A stretch of DNA of 64,000 nucleotides from Wenyingzhuangia sp. 2_MG-2023 (GCF_030548295.1 NZ_JAUOSB010000002.1:374001-438000), one strand, 5' to 3'; shown: positions 19,793 through 29,115, counted from the stretch's first letter. The notes: generated by a model from the letters alone, not told the origin. Made by a program: numbers and translations.

Positions 19793-20098
19793 TTATTGTT
19801 GTAGCTCTCTTTCCTTTTCTTTAATCTTCATTAACTGCCTTTTCATTGAGTCTACACACAAACTAATCCCTTCTTCAAACGTCTTAGACTCTTTTTTCAC
19901 CATCAAATCATGATTGGGAATGTTCAGCTTTAATTCTGATACTTTATTTTCTTTCTCACTTGTCTGTTGCACCTTTAAAAACACTTCTCCATCTACAATT
20001 TTATCATGAAATTTCTCTAGACCTTCTACCTTCTTGTTTACAAATTCTACCAAATCCTTGTCTGCTGTAAAATTTACTGACTGTACAATTACTTTCAT
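19793..20098 (-). CDS. hpf: Ribosome hibernation-promoting factor, short HPF/RaiA type
   Basis: A 101-residue protein of the HPF/YfiA family (MKVIVQSVNFTADKDLVEFVNKKVEGL, KLNIPNHDLMVKKESKTFEEGI, DSMKRQLMKIKEK). It binds the decoding centre of the 30S subunit and promotes 100S dimers or inactive ribosomes in slow growth. It lacks the long-form C-terminal dimerisation domain. It overlaps xerC by four bases (ATGA), so the two are translationally coupled. Confidence 0.93.
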   Translation of the reverse strand: MKVIVQSVNFTADKDLVEFVNKKVEGLEKFHDKIVDGEVFLKVQQTSEKENKVSELKLNIPNHDLMVKKESKTFEEGISLCVDSMKRQLMKIKEKERELQQ

Positions 20099-21000
20099 AT
20101 GTTTTTCTTTTTTTGAGCACTTCTAGGGTGTGCCTGATTATAAACTTTCTTTAACTTTTCCAAACTATTATGGGTATAAACTTGAGTTGCAGCCAAACTG
20201 GAATGCCCTAGCAGTTCCTTGACAGAATTCAAATCCGCTCCATTGTTTACCAAATCCGTTGCGTAAGAATGTCTTAAAACGTGGGGACTTTTTTTTTGCT
20301 TGGTGGAAACCTTACTAAAATATGAATTAATAATTCGATACACAAGAGCACCATACATTTTTCCTCCCTTTTTAGTAACAAAAAAATAATCTAAATTCGT
20401 GCCAATACTCCCTCTATCTTCTAAATACCTCTTTAAATCCTCTACAACCTCTTCATAAACAGGCACTATTCTTTCTTTATTTCTTTTCCCTAATACTTTA
20501 ATTGTTTGTTGTTTTAAATCGACATCAAATATTTTTAAATCCATCAATTCTGCCTGACGAATCCCTGTTGCATAAAATAAATGAATCAACGCTCGATTAC
20601 GAACCTTATCAAAATCACACAAATCGTCATTTTCTATCAAAAAAACTTCTCCAATTTCTTTTTCAGAGAAAGGAATGATTACTTTTTTTTGCGTTTTTAA
20701 GTTTTTTTGCTTGGCAATCGGATTTTCTTTCACTGCTTCTATTTTTTGCAAGAATGCATAAAACGACTTTAGAGCGGTTATTTTCCTATTGATAGACCTG
20801 TTACTGATTTCATCTTGATTAAGCGATACAACCCACATTCTAACATGCGTGTAAGCTATTTCAGCTTCAGACACAACCCCAGAAGTTTCTTTTGAAAAAT
20901 TAAAAAAATCTTGAATATCTTTTTTGTAAGCAGTAATGGTATGTGGTGAGTAATTTCTCTCCATTAACAAATAATCCATAAACTTATCCAACAACTCCAT
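20095..21000 (-). CDS. xerC: Tyrosine recombinase XerC/XerD family
   Basis: A 301-residue site-specific recombinase. The N-terminal SAM-like domain (residues 1-85, MDYLLMERNYSPHTITAYKKDI) is followed by the catalytic domain with HLFYATGIRQAELMDLK (first Arg), the Lys hairpin region VLGKRNKERIVPV, HVLRHSYATDLVNNGADL (HxxR), LLGHSSLAATQVYTH (His and the nucleophile Tyr). The size and motif set fit the chromosome dimer resolution enzyme rather than an integrase. It overlaps hpf by ATGA and follows the rpsU terminator. Confidence 0.92.
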   Translation of the reverse strand: MELLDKFMDYLLMERNYSPHTITAYKKDIQDFFNFSKETSGVVSEAEIAYTHVRMWVVSLNQDEISNRSINRKITALKSFYAFLQKIEAVKENPIAKQKNLKTQKKVIIPFSEKEIGEVFLIENDDLCDFDKVRNRALIHLFYATGIRQAELMDLKIFDVDLKQQTIKVLGKRNKERIVPVYEEVVEDLKRYLEDRGSIGTNLDYFFVTKKGGKMYGALVYRIINSYFSKVSTKQKKSPHVLRHSYATDLVNNGADLNSVKELLGHSSLAATQVYTHNSLEKLKKVYNQAHPRSAQKKKNI

Positions 21001-21031
21001 AATAATTCTTTCTATCGTTGATTTGAAGGTA

Positions 21032-21060
21032 CAAAAAAACCCTGTGAAAATTCACAGGGT
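21032..21060 (-). terminator. rpsU terminator
   Basis: Inverted repeat ACCCTGTGAA (21039-21048) with TTCACAGGGT (21051-21060). On the minus strand seven Ts follow. It ends the short rpsU transcript before xerC. Confidence 0.9.
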
Positions 21061-21084
21061 CTTAAAATAAACTTATTCAAAAAA

Positions 21085-21282
21085 TTACGCTTGTTCAGCG
21101 TTTGTTCTCATGCGTTGAACATAAGCCGCTTTAATTCTTTGTTTACGATTAACAACAGATGGTTTATTAAACTGTTGACGTTCACGTAAAGTTCTCATTG
21201 TCTTTGTACGATCAAATTTTCTTTTGAAACGTTTTAAAGCTCTATCAATGTTCTCTCCGTCTTTAATTGGAATGATTAACAT
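21085..21282 (-). CDS. rpsU: 30S ribosomal protein bS21
   Basis: A 65-residue basic protein (MLIIPIKDGENIDRALKRFK, KTMRTLRERQQFNKPSVVNRK). It binds near the 3' end of 16S rRNA. In Flavobacteriia bS21, with bS18 and bS6, is known to occlude the anti-Shine-Dalgarno sequence. The gene has its own promoter-like -7 element, a perfect Shine-Dalgarno and its own terminator, so it appears to be a monocistronic, separately controlled unit. Confidence 0.96.
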   Translation of the reverse strand: MLIIPIKDGENIDRALKRFKRKFDRTKTMRTLRERQQFNKPSVVNRKQRIKAAYVQRMRTNAEQA

Positions 21283-21289
21283 ACTATAG

Positions 21290-21297
21290 CACCTCCC
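21290..21297 (-). promoter_or_regulatory. Perfect Shine-Dalgarno of rpsU
   Basis: GGGAGGTG on the minus strand with seven bases to the ATG. This is an eight-base stretch rich in anti-Shine-Dalgarno pairing, in contrast with nearly all other starts in the window, which have none. Work on Flavobacterium johnsoniae indicates that rpsU translation is autoregulated through such a site, because ribosomes lacking bS21 have a free anti-Shine-Dalgarno. Confidence 0.85.
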
Positions 21298-21347
21298 TTC
21301 ATTGTCGTAATATATTTTAAGTGTTTTTAAATCTATTTTTTGGACTG

Positions 21348-21355
21348 CAAAGATA
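21348..21355 (-). promoter_or_regulatory. rpsU promoter (-7 element)
   Basis: TATCTTTG on the minus strand, an exact TAnnTTTG match, 65 bases before the rpsU ATG. The -33 region falls at the end of the acyl-CoA dehydrogenase gene and is not a clear TTG. Confidence 0.5.
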
Positions 21356-21374
21356 GTTTAAATTCCTAATAAAA

Positions 21375-22517
21375 CTAATCTTTTAAAATGTTTCTAGAAA
21401 TTACAACTTTCTGAATCTCAGTTGTCCCTTCTCCAATGGTACATAATTTACTATCTCTGAAAAATTTCTCTACCGGATAATCTTTTGTATAACCGTAACC
21501 TCCATGAATTTGAACGGCTTCATTCGCAACTTTCACACAAGTTTCTGAGGCAAACATTTTTGCCATAGCACCAATCGTGGTCATTTTTTCTCCCAACTCT
21601 TTTTTTGCTGCTGCTTTGTGTGTTAACAACTCAGATGCTTCAATTTCAGTTGCCATATCTGCCAATTTGAAAGAAACACCTTGAAAAGATGAAATGGGTT
21701 TTCCAAACTGTACTCTTTCTTTAGAATACTTTAAGGCTGCCTCGTAAGCTCCTTTTGCAATACCTAAAGACAAAGCCGCTATGGAAATTCTTCCTCCGTC
21801 TAATATTTTCATCGACTGTATAAAACCATCTCCTACCTCTCCTAGAACATTTTCTTTAGACACTCTACAATTGTCAAAAACTAACTCCGCAGTTTCTGAA
21901 GCTCTCATTCCTAATTTATCTTCTTTTTTACCAGAACTAAATCCAGGAGTTCCTTTTTCTATTACAAAAGCAGTCATTCCGTGAGAATCTCCTTTTTCTC
22001 CTGTTCTGGCAATAACCACTGCAATATCTCCACTAATTGCGTGTGTAATAAAATTTTTTGCTCCATTCAACACATAATACTCTCCATCCAAAACAGCAGT
22101 TGTACTCATTCCACCAGCATCAGAACCGGTGTTGTGCTCTGTCAATCCCCAAGCACCAATCCATTCACCAGAAGCCAATTTAGGCAACCACTTTTGTTTT
22201 TGATTTTCATTGGCAAATTGCAAAATATGTCCTGTACATAGTGAATTATGCGCAGCTACTGACAAACCAATTGCTGGATCTACTTTTGAAACTTCTTCAA
22301 TTACTGTAATGTATTCGTGATAGGTCAAACCTGATCCACCATAAGTTTCAGGCACCAAAACTCCCATAAACCCCATCTCTCCCAATTTTTTAAATAAAGG
22401 AACTGGAAACTCTTGAGACTCATCCCATTTGTAAACATTAGGTGCTATGTGAATTTTCGCAAAATCTCTAATCGATTCTGCAATCATTTTTTGGGTTTCA
22501 TTCGTCTCGAAATTCAT
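21375..22517 (-). CDS. Acyl-CoA dehydrogenase
   Basis: A 380-residue FAD enzyme that oxidises acyl-CoA to trans-2-enoyl-CoA. Seen: N-terminal helical domain, AWGLTEHNTGSDAGGMSTTA (FAD/substrate signature), the segment YGYTKDYPVEKFFRDSKLCT whose Glu is the likely catalytic base, and the C-terminal EGTTEIQKVVISRNIL. Length matches short- and medium-chain family members; chain length preference cannot be told. It is the last gene of the five-gene operon that begins with the PspC-like gene, 23 bases after the HhH protein gene. Confidence 0.93.
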   Translation of the reverse strand: MNFETNETQKMIAESIRDFAKIHIAPNVYKWDESQEFPVPLFKKLGEMGFMGVLVPETYGGSGLTYHEYITVIEEVSKVDPAIGLSVAAHNSLCTGHILQFANENQKQKWLPKLASGEWIGAWGLTEHNTGSDAGGMSTTAVLDGEYYVLNGAKNFITHAISGDIAVVIARTGEKGDSHGMTAFVIEKGTPGFSSGKKEDKLGMRASETAELVFDNCRVSKENVLGEVGDGFIQSMKILDGGRISIAALSLGIAKGAYEAALKYSKERVQFGKPISSFQGVSFKLADMATEIEASELLTHKAAAKKELGEKMTTIGAMAKMFASETCVKVANEAVQIHGGYGYTKDYPVEKFFRDSKLCTIGEGTTEIQKVVISRNILKD

Positions 22518-22540
22518 TCAAAAAAAAGTTTTAGTTGGTT

Positions 22541-23401
22541 TTATTGAGCGTGCAAATATAAACTTATTAAATCATATTTGTCCACTGGAAAATCTGTTAT
22601 TGTCTTTAATTCGGCTAAGTTCTGAATTTCTGCAACTTCTCTTCTATATTCTATGATAGATTTGGCTTGTTTGTAATTTATATAAATTATACTTTTTAGA
22701 TCATTTACCGTTGCCTGATTTATGTCAATTTTAACAATCACAGGTTTGGAAAGAACTTGAAATTCTTTTTTTAGATTTATCAATACTTCGGGAGTCAATC
22801 CCCAAACTTCGTCTATTTGACGATCATAGGTAAAACCTCCTAGCCTTGTTCTGTAACCTAATATTGTCTGAGCTCTTTTCTGGCCAATTCCATAAATTTT
22901 AACCAACTCTTCTTCAGTAGCAGTGTTGATGTCTTTTACAATGACTTTTTTAGGAGCCACAAAAGTTTTCTTAGGCTGTTTATTAGACTTGTTCACCCAG
23001 TCTGGAAACTTAAAATAAGGACTCATTACTTTTAACAACGAATCTGAAACTTGAGTGATGTCTTTAAATTCTTTGACTGAATTCACATACTTTCCTTTTT
23101 TTCGATACGCAAACAATCGATCAATTTCATTTACAGACATTCCAAACTGATAAGCTTTGTAATCTGAAATATAATTAGGATTGAAAGGATATATAATATT
23201 AGGACTAGATGCAGCATTCTCTAGACTATCTAATTTTACTTGCATTTGCATAGAAACAGAATCTAAAACATACCCATCTTCTGTCTCAAACTTGACATAA
23301 AAAACAAATCCTTGGAGTAAAACTACCAATAGAATTAAAACAAAAATCCCATTTCTCTGACTTTTTGAGTAAGAAAAATGGGATTTAAGAAATTTGATCA
23401 T
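22541..23401 (-). CDS. Membrane-anchored helix-hairpin-helix (ComEA-like) protein
   Basis: A 286-residue protein with one N-terminal transmembrane segment (residues about 18-36, GIFVLILLVVLLQGFVFYV) and three helix-hairpin-helix repeats outside or inside the membrane: around 78-140 (FGMSVNEIDRLFAYRKKGKY), 165-200 (INTATEEELVKIYGIGQKRA) and 228-270 (INQATVNDLKSIIYINYKQA). HhH motifs bind DNA non-specifically; ComEA homologues bind incoming DNA during natural transformation. Whether this protein takes part in uptake is an inference. It sits between the symporter and acyl-CoA dehydrogenase genes with short spacers. Confidence 0.85.
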   Translation of the reverse strand: MIKFLKSHFSYSKSQRNGIFVLILLVVLLQGFVFYVKFETEDGYVLDSVSMQMQVKLDSLENAASSPNIIYPFNPNYISDYKAYQFGMSVNEIDRLFAYRKKGKYVNSVKEFKDITQVSDSLLKVMSPYFKFPDWVNKSNKQPKKTFVAPKKVIVKDINTATEEELVKIYGIGQKRAQTILGYRTRLGGFTYDRQIDEVWGLTPEVLINLKKEFQVLSKPVIVKIDINQATVNDLKSIIYINYKQAKSIIEYRREVAEIQNLAELKTITDFPVDKYDLISLYLHAQ

Positions 23402-23419
23402 TCTATAAATATCGTAATT

Positions 23420-24934
23420 TTATTTGAATTTCTTTATTTTTCCAGAGGCAACTCTTTTAAAGTAATCTACAGTATCGTCTTTTACTTCTCTAACTAAGAA
23501 ATATAATCCTAATACATTTGGTAGAGCCATCCCTAAAATCATCATATCCGAAAAATCCATTACAGCACCTAAACTTGAAGAAGAACCTACGACTACAAAA
23601 AACAAGAACATAACTTTGTATATAATTTCTGATGTTTTTTCTCCTATAAATCTCTTAAACAGAAAAGTAAATGCTTTTAATCCATAATAAGACCAAGAAA
23701 TCATGGTAGAGAATGCAAACAAAACAATAGCCACCAATAATACGTATCTAAACCAAGGAAACAAACTACTAAAAGCAGCAGAAGTCAATTCAGCTCCCGT
23801 CAAACCTGTTGTGTCTTCAGCAAATCCAGTAAAAATCAAAACCAAAGCCGTCATGGTACAAATTACAATCGTATCAATAAATGGCCCTAACATTGCCACA
23901 ACACCTTCTGTAATGGGTTCGTCTGTTTTAACTGCTGCATGTGCAATAGTTGCAGATCCTACACCAGCTTCGTTCGAAAAGGCAGCTCTCTGAACTCCAA
24001 TAACCAACACTCCTATTATACCACCTTGAATTCCTTTACCTGTAAAAGCACCTTCTAAAATTAAAGAAACCGCATGTCCTAAATTAGAAAAGTTTACAAA
24101 TATAATAATCAAACAAGCCAAAACATATACTCCAACCATTACTGGAACTATTTTATCTGTTACTTTTGCTATAGATTTAATTCCTCCAATAATTACCACT
24201 CCCACCAATATAGCTATTACTATACCGTAAGCAAAACCATATCCTTCAAACACAGGAAACACATTGCTTAATTGAGCATATGATTGGTTAGATTGAAACA
24301 TGTTTCCACCTCCAAAAGAACCTCCTACACATAGAATGGCAAAAACTACTGCTAATATTTTTCCTAAAACACCTTTTCCTTGCTTTTCTAAACCTTTAGA
24401 CAAGTAATACATGGGACCACCTGAAACTTCTCCTTCTTCATTAATTTCACGATATTTTACTCCTAAAGTACACCCTACATATTTGGCAGACATTCCGAAA
24501 AAACCAGCAAAAACCATCCAAAAAGTAGCTCCAGCTCCACCGGTTGCTATTGCAACGGCTACCCCTGCTATATTTCCTAAACCTACGGTTCCAGACAAAG
24601 CAGTTACCAATGCCTGAAAGTGAGAAACTTCTCCTTTGTCATCGGGATCATCAAAATCTCCTTTGATCAATTCTATAGCATGCTTGGCTTTTCTTAGATT
24701 GACAAATCTTAAATAGATGGTAAAAAAAACAGCTCCTATAATTAACCACATCACGATCATAGGCATTTCAAAACCTAAAAAACCAAAAGGTTTGAAAAAG
24801 AATATAGTTGCTAAAACCTCTACCAAAGGTTCAAAAACGCTATTTATTTTTTCATCAATCCCACCGTTTGCAAATGTAAATGTTGGAATTATTAATACCA
24901 AAGCACTTAAAAATTGTTTGACTTTTTTACTCAT
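23420..24934 (-). CDS. Alanine/glycine:cation symporter family protein (AGCS)
   Basis: A 504-residue multi-spanning transporter that couples alanine or glycine uptake to Na+. Seen: the family segment ALSGTVGLGNIAGVAVAIATGGAGATFWM, GGPMYYLSKGL, NEAGVGSATIAHAAVKTDEP and about ten hydrophobic helices. The N terminus carries a signal-like stretch (VKQFLSALVLIIPTFTFANG). I chose the ATG at 24934, whose ATGAGTAA overlaps the stop codon of the potassium channel gene by eight bases; the ATG at 24955 would overlap by 29. Confidence 0.92.
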   Translation of the reverse strand: MSKKVKQFLSALVLIIPTFTFANGGIDEKINSVFEPLVEVLATIFFFKPFGFLGFEMPMIVMWLIIGAVFFTIYLRFVNLRKAKHAIELIKGDFDDPDDKGEVSHFQALVTALSGTVGLGNIAGVAVAIATGGAGATFWMVFAGFFGMSAKYVGCTLGVKYREINEEGEVSGGPMYYLSKGLEKQGKGVLGKILAVVFAILCVGGSFGGGNMFQSNQSYAQLSNVFPVFEGYGFAYGIVIAILVGVVIIGGIKSIAKVTDKIVPVMVGVYVLACLIIIFVNFSNLGHAVSLILEGAFTGKGIQGGIIGVLVIGVQRAAFSNEAGVGSATIAHAAVKTDEPITEGVVAMLGPFIDTIVICTMTALVLIFTGFAEDTTGLTGAELTSAAFSSLFPWFRYVLLVAIVLFAFSTMISWSYYGLKAFTFLFKRFIGEKTSEIIYKVMFLFFVVVGSSSSLGAVMDFSDMMILGMALPNVLGLYFLVREVKDDTVDYFKRVASGKIKKFK

Positions 24935-25919
24935 AAACTTCTTTAAATTTTTCAATTTGTTCAGGCCTTCCTAAAACGATTAACTTACAATGTGGCTTTA
25001 AAATCATTTTTGAAGAGGGATTTACAATGTATTCATCCTTCTCCGTTATAAAACCAATAACGTTGCATCCTGAATTTCTACGAACGTCTAAATCTTGAAT
25101 AGATTTCATCATGTATTCTTTTGGCAATTCATCTACACCTATTTCTTCCAAATTGGCATTAGAATCACCTTCCATATTGATACGGTTGACAAACTCAACC
25201 AAATCTGGAGTTACTAACAAAGAGGCCATATGTTCTCCTCCTAGTTTGTCTGGCATAATAACGTGATCTGCACCCGCTATTTTTAACTTTTTTGTTGCAT
25301 TTTCGTCATTTGCTCTACTAACAATGTTCAATTTTCCGTTGATCTGTCTTGCTGACAATACTACATATAAATTGTTTGCATCCGAAGGTAATGCGGTGAT
25401 TAGATTTGCAGCTTTTTCAATTCCCGCATTTCTCAACACATCGTCATTGGTAGCATCTCCTTTGACAAATTGAATCTCCTCATATATAGGATTTTCTATA
25501 AAATTATCATCTTGCTCAATCACAACACAAGTCTTTTTGAACTTTTTTAATTTTTCATAAGACTGTCTTCCATTTCGTCCGAATCCACAAATAATGGTAT
25601 GTTTTTCTAGTTTGGCAATTTCTTTTAATTCCTTTTTAATACGAAAAGCTTCCATAAGTACATTGTTTGAAAAAAAATCTGAAATAACTGTAACCAAATA
25701 ACCATATACACCTACACTCATTAAGAGCAAAACAATTGTAAAAATTTTACCCCAATCATCTAAAGGTCTAACTTCTCCAAAACCAACAGTAGTTGTGGTA
25801 ATAATGGTCATATAAAAAGCATCTAACCAAGAATAGTCAAAAGCCGTAAAGAAACCCAATGTTCCAATGAGCAGAACAACAGCAAATAAAAATAATCCTT
25901 TGTATATCTTGTTAAACAT
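24927..25919 (-). CDS. Potassium channel with RCK (TrkA-N/TrkA-C) domains
   Basis: A 330-residue protein of the bacterial Kch/MthK type. Two transmembrane helices (about residues 9-29 and 58-82) flank a pore loop with selectivity filter TTVGFGE near 43-49. The RCK N-domain (about 112-230) has the Rossmann motif GFGRNGRQSYEKL. The RCK C-domain occupies 255-330 (RNSGCNVIGFITEKDEYIVNP). It should gate K+ flow in response to a ligand such as Ca2+ or a nucleotide. It is six bases after the PspC-like gene and overlaps the symporter gene. Confidence 0.93.
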   Translation of the reverse strand: MFNKIYKGLFLFAVVLLIGTLGFFTAFDYSWLDAFYMTIITTTTVGFGEVRPLDDWGKIFTIVLLLMSVGVYGYLVTVISDFFSNNVLMEAFRIKKELKEIAKLEKHTIICGFGRNGRQSYEKLKKFKKTCVVIEQDDNFIENPIYEEIQFVKGDATNDDVLRNAGIEKAANLITALPSDANNLYVVLSARQINGKLNIVSRANDENATKKLKIAGADHVIMPDKLGGEHMASLLVTPDLVEFVNRINMEGDSNANLEEIGVDELPKEYMMKSIQDLDVRRNSGCNVIGFITEKDEYIVNPSSKMILKPHCKLIVLGRPEQIEKFKEVYE

Positions 25920-25925
25920 AGATCT

Positions 25926-26153
25926 CTACAAATCAAATACAGATGTTCTTTTGGTACGAATCATATCTTTTAGTTTTAACACAAATGCCAATGTCAAATA
26001 AATCCCAAACGTGACACCAAAGGTTACAAATGAGATGTATATAAAAAACAATCTTACATTTACAGTTCTTATTCCCAAACGATCTGCCAATCTTGAGGAA
26101 ACATCAAAACCATGTCTTTCAAAAAAATAACGAATTTTGTCAATCCAATTCAT
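25926..26153 (-). CDS. PspC-domain small membrane protein
   Basis: A 75-residue protein with the PspC-like pattern: a short basic N terminus (MNWIDKIRYFFERHGFDVSS), then RLADRLGIRTVNVRLFFIY and two hydrophobic stretches (residues about 29-60) that form a membrane hairpin or long helix. PspC domains are found in phage-shock sensors and in stand-alone membrane proteins of Bacteroidota. I chose the internal ATG at 26153; the ATG at 26177 adds eight residues. It is the first gene of the operon. Confidence 0.75.
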   Translation of the reverse strand: MNWIDKIRYFFERHGFDVSSRLADRLGIRTVNVRLFFIYISFVTFGVTFGIYLTLAFVLKLKDMIRTKRTSVFDL

Positions 26154-26307
26154 CCTAAAAATATCAATATATCGCAAGATACTAAAATGACTTTACTTTA
26201 TTGTTCTTGATTTCTTTTTATCTACCGAAGGTCAAAACTAGCATAATAATTATGTAGAAAAACTCTTAAAAACTATATTTACATCCCTTAAAAAACAGTT
26301 ATTCAAA

Positions 26308-28419
26308 ATGCATTTAGACAACTCGCAGCAAATAGCCCGCTCAACAAACATAAATCCAAAACAAGTAAACACCGTATTAACCTTATTAAAAGAAGGAGCT
26401 ACCATTCCTTTTATAGCTCGTTATCGTAAAGACCTAACAGGTGGCTTGGAGGATCATGAAATTTTCACCATTCACAAACAGACCCAACTTATAGATGAAC
26501 TTGTGAAAAGAAAGGCTTATATTTTAGAAACCTTATCTAGTCAAAACGTTAACAACGAAGGGTTACATCAGAAAATAGAAAATTGCTGGGACAAAAAAGA
26601 ATTGGAAGATTTGTTTTTACCGTACAAAACCAAGCGAAAAACCAAAGCAAGTACTGCCAAAGAACTTGGATTAGAACCTTTGGCAAAAATTATTATGTCT
26701 CAAAACAACGGTACTATCAGCGCGGGTAGATTTGTTAAAGGTGTTGTTAAAACTGAGGAAGAGGCTATTGATGGAGCATTGGACATTATTAATGAATGGA
26801 TTGCTGAACATAGTTACTCAAGAACACAACTAAGACGACTGTACAACAGAGAGGGAATGTTGTTTAGTAAACTTAAAAAAGGAAAAGAGGAAGAAGCAAA
26901 GATTTACAAAACTTATTTTGATTTTGAACAAAAAGCAACCAAAGTACCTTCTCATAGAGTTCTGGCTATTTTAAGAGCTACAGATGAAGGTTTTTTAAGC
27001 TCTGGAATTGCTATAGACAAAACAACAGCCGTAGCACAGTTGGAACGAAATTTTGTAAAAGGAAATAATGCAGCTAGTCAACTCATCAAACAAGTAGTAC
27101 AAACCGCTTATAGCAAAAACTTAAAACCTGCTTTGGAGAAAGAATTCATTAAAGAATTGAAACTAAAAGCTGATAAAGATGCTGTTCAGGTTTTTTCAAA
27201 AAATTTAGAACAACTGTTATTAGCTACTCCAATTGGTAAAAAAAGAATTTTAGCCATAGATCCTGGTTACAAAACCGGTTGCAAAGTGGTTTGTCTAAAT
27301 GCACAAGGAGACTTGCTTACAGATACCATTATTTATCCGCATCCTCCACAGCAACAAAAAAACAAAACGGTAGACACACTCATTCAACTGGTTCAAAAAC
27401 ACAACATAGAAGCCATTGCTATTGGAAACGGAACCGCAGGAAGAGATACTGAAATTCTAATAAAATCAATTCCTTTTGATAGGAAACTAGACATCTATTT
27501 GGTTAATGAAGATGGTGCTTCTATCTATTCTGCCTCAGAAATAGGAAGAGAAGAATTTCCGAATCATGACATTACTGTACGTGGTGCCGTGAGTATTGGT
27601 AGGCGTTTGGTAGATCCTTTGGCTGAATTGGTTAAAATTGACCCTAAGTCTATGGGAGTAGGTCAATACCAACACGATGTAGATCAGACTTTGTTAAAAA
27701 CAGAATTAGATCATATAGTAGAAAAATGTGTGAATAAAATTGGTGTACAACTAAACACCGCAAGTAAATACTTGTTGCAGTACATTTCTGGAATTGGCCC
27801 TAGCTTGGCAAAAAACATTGTAGATTACCGAACTAAAAATGGAAAATTCACCAACCTAAAACAACTGAAAAAAGTTCCGAGACTGGGAGACAAAGCTTTT
27901 GAACAGTGTGCTGGTTTTTTACGCTTAGAAGGTGAACAGCCTTTAGACAACACAGGAGTACACCCAGAGCTATATGACGAAGTATCACAAATTGCTAAAA
28001 CGTTAAACATCTCTACAAAAGAATTAATAGGAAATTCCACCATTTTATCCTTAATAGACGATGTTTCTTTACAGCAAAAATTAGGAAAAATGACTTTGAC
28101 GGATTTGTTAAACGAATTGGCAAAACCCAATCAAGATCCAAGAAATCAAGAAGATCAATTGACTTTTGACCAAAACATTACAAGTATCAATCACCTGTAT
28201 GAAGGGATGATTTTAAAGGGACAAGTGAGCAACATTACCAATTTTGGTGCTTTTGTAGATTTGGGAATTAAAGAAAATGGACTGATCCATATTTCGCAAA
28301 TAAGCGATACCTTTATATCATCACCCAACGATGTTTTACATTTGAATCAGATTGTAAACGTAAAAATAATTCAGTTGGATTTAGACAACAAACGTATTGG
28401 GTTGACCATGAAATTTTAA
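26308..28419 (+). CDS. tex: Tex-family transcription accessory protein (RNA-binding S1)
   Basis: A 703-residue Tex homologue. Order: N-terminal helical Tex domain (residues 1-190, GATIPFIARYRKDLTGGL), YqgF-like fold (about 315-440, ILAIDPGYKTGCKVVCLN), helix-hairpin-helix pair (YLLQYISGIGPSLAKNIVDYR, LKKVPRLGDKAFEQCAGFLR) and a C-terminal S1 domain (about 633-703, GMILKGQVSNITNFGAFVDL). It binds nucleic acids and is thought to act in transcription or RNA quality control. The length is slightly shorter than in Proteobacteria (about 770). It is followed after four bases by the sirtuin gene. Confidence 0.95.
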   Translation: MHLDNSQQIARSTNINPKQVNTVLTLLKEGATIPFIARYRKDLTGGLEDHEIFTIHKQTQLIDELVKRKAYILETLSSQNVNNEGLHQKIENCWDKKELEDLFLPYKTKRKTKASTAKELGLEPLAKIIMSQNNGTISAGRFVKGVVKTEEEAIDGALDIINEWIAEHSYSRTQLRRLYNREGMLFSKLKKGKEEEAKIYKTYFDFEQKATKVPSHRVLAILRATDEGFLSSGIAIDKTTAVAQLERNFVKGNNAASQLIKQVVQTAYSKNLKPALEKEFIKELKLKADKDAVQVFSKNLEQLLLATPIGKKRILAIDPGYKTGCKVVCLNAQGDLLTDTIIYPHPPQQQKNKTVDTLIQLVQKHNIEAIAIGNGTAGRDTEILIKSIPFDRKLDIYLVNEDGASIYSASEIGREEFPNHDITVRGAVSIGRRLVDPLAELVKIDPKSMGVGQYQHDVDQTLLKTELDHIVEKCVNKIGVQLNTASKYLLQYISGIGPSLAKNIVDYRTKNGKFTNLKQLKKVPRLGDKAFEQCAGFLRLEGEQPLDNTGVHPELYDEVSQIAKTLNISTKELIGNSTILSLIDDVSLQQKLGKMTLTDLLNELAKPNQDPRNQEDQLTFDQNITSINHLYEGMILKGQVSNITNFGAFVDLGIKENGLIHISQISDTFISSPNDVLHLNQIVNVKIIQLDLDNKRIGLTMKF

Positions 28420-28423
28420 TTTG

Positions 28424-29110
28424 ATGAAAAACGTAGTTATTTTAACAGGAGCAGGAATTAGTGCCGAAAGCGGAATTAAAACCTTTAGAGATAGTAATGG
28501 TTTGTGGGAAAACCACGATGTGATGGAAGTAGCTTCTATTAGTGGTTGGTATAAAAATCCTGCTTTGATTTTAGAGTTCTACAATCAACGTAGAAAACAA
28601 GCTGAAACCGTACTACCCAATGCTGCCCATTTGTATTTAAGTGATTTACAAGAAAAATACAACGTACAAATTATTACTCAGAACGTTGATGATTTACACG
28701 AACGAGCAGGAAGCAAACAAGTAATTCATTTGCATGGAAAATTATCCGAAGCCAAAAGTGAAGGAGATTCTAATCATGTAATTGACATTGCAAAAAAACA
28801 AATTCAGCTTGGGGATTTTTGTCCTAAAGGACATCAGTTAAGACCTAATATTGTTTGGTTTGGAGAAGAAGTTCCAATGCTAGACAAAGCTGCTGCCATT
28901 TGTGAAACTGCCGATATTTTTGTAATTATTGGAACCAGTTTACAAGTCTACCCTGCTGCAGGATTGATTTACAATGTACCTTCAAACTGTCCTGTCTTTA
29001 TAATAGACCCAAAGGTTGATGAAATTAACATTCCAAATCATTACACTTGTATTAAAACTTCTGCTGTAGAGGGTGTAAAAATTTTAGAAACTCATTTGAA
29101 AAACATCTAG
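28424..29110 (+). CDS. cobB: Sir2-family NAD-dependent protein deacylase
   Basis: A 228-residue class III sirtuin. Seen: GAGISAESGIKTFRD (NAD binding), TQNVDDLH, the catalytic His in VIHLHGKL and IVWFGEEVP. The YxxR pair in EFYNQRRKQ is the signature for removal of succinyl or malonyl groups, as in SIRT5 and CobB. The small zinc-binding module normally between the catalytic His and the IVWFGE motif has only one cysteine (DFCPKGHQLRP), so the four-Cys zinc site is missing. ATG at 28424 was preferred over a TTG at 28421. It is four bases after tex and five before the DUF1853 gene. Confidence 0.9.
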   Translation: MKNVVILTGAGISAESGIKTFRDSNGLWENHDVMEVASISGWYKNPALILEFYNQRRKQAETVLPNAAHLYLSDLQEKYNVQIITQNVDDLHERAGSKQVIHLHGKLSEAKSEGDSNHVIDIAKKQIQLGDFCPKGHQLRPNIVWFGEEVPMLDKAAAICETADIFVIIGTSLQVYPAAGLIYNVPSNCPVFIIDPKVDEINIPNHYTCIKTSAVEGVKILETHLKNI

Positions 29111-29115
29111 CTTAA

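Noticed and set aside
20095-21000. Integrase marking an integrated element
   Set aside because: Size, motifs and coupling to hpf fit the housekeeping XerC/D type; no attachment-site repeats or mobile genes are near the tRNAs.
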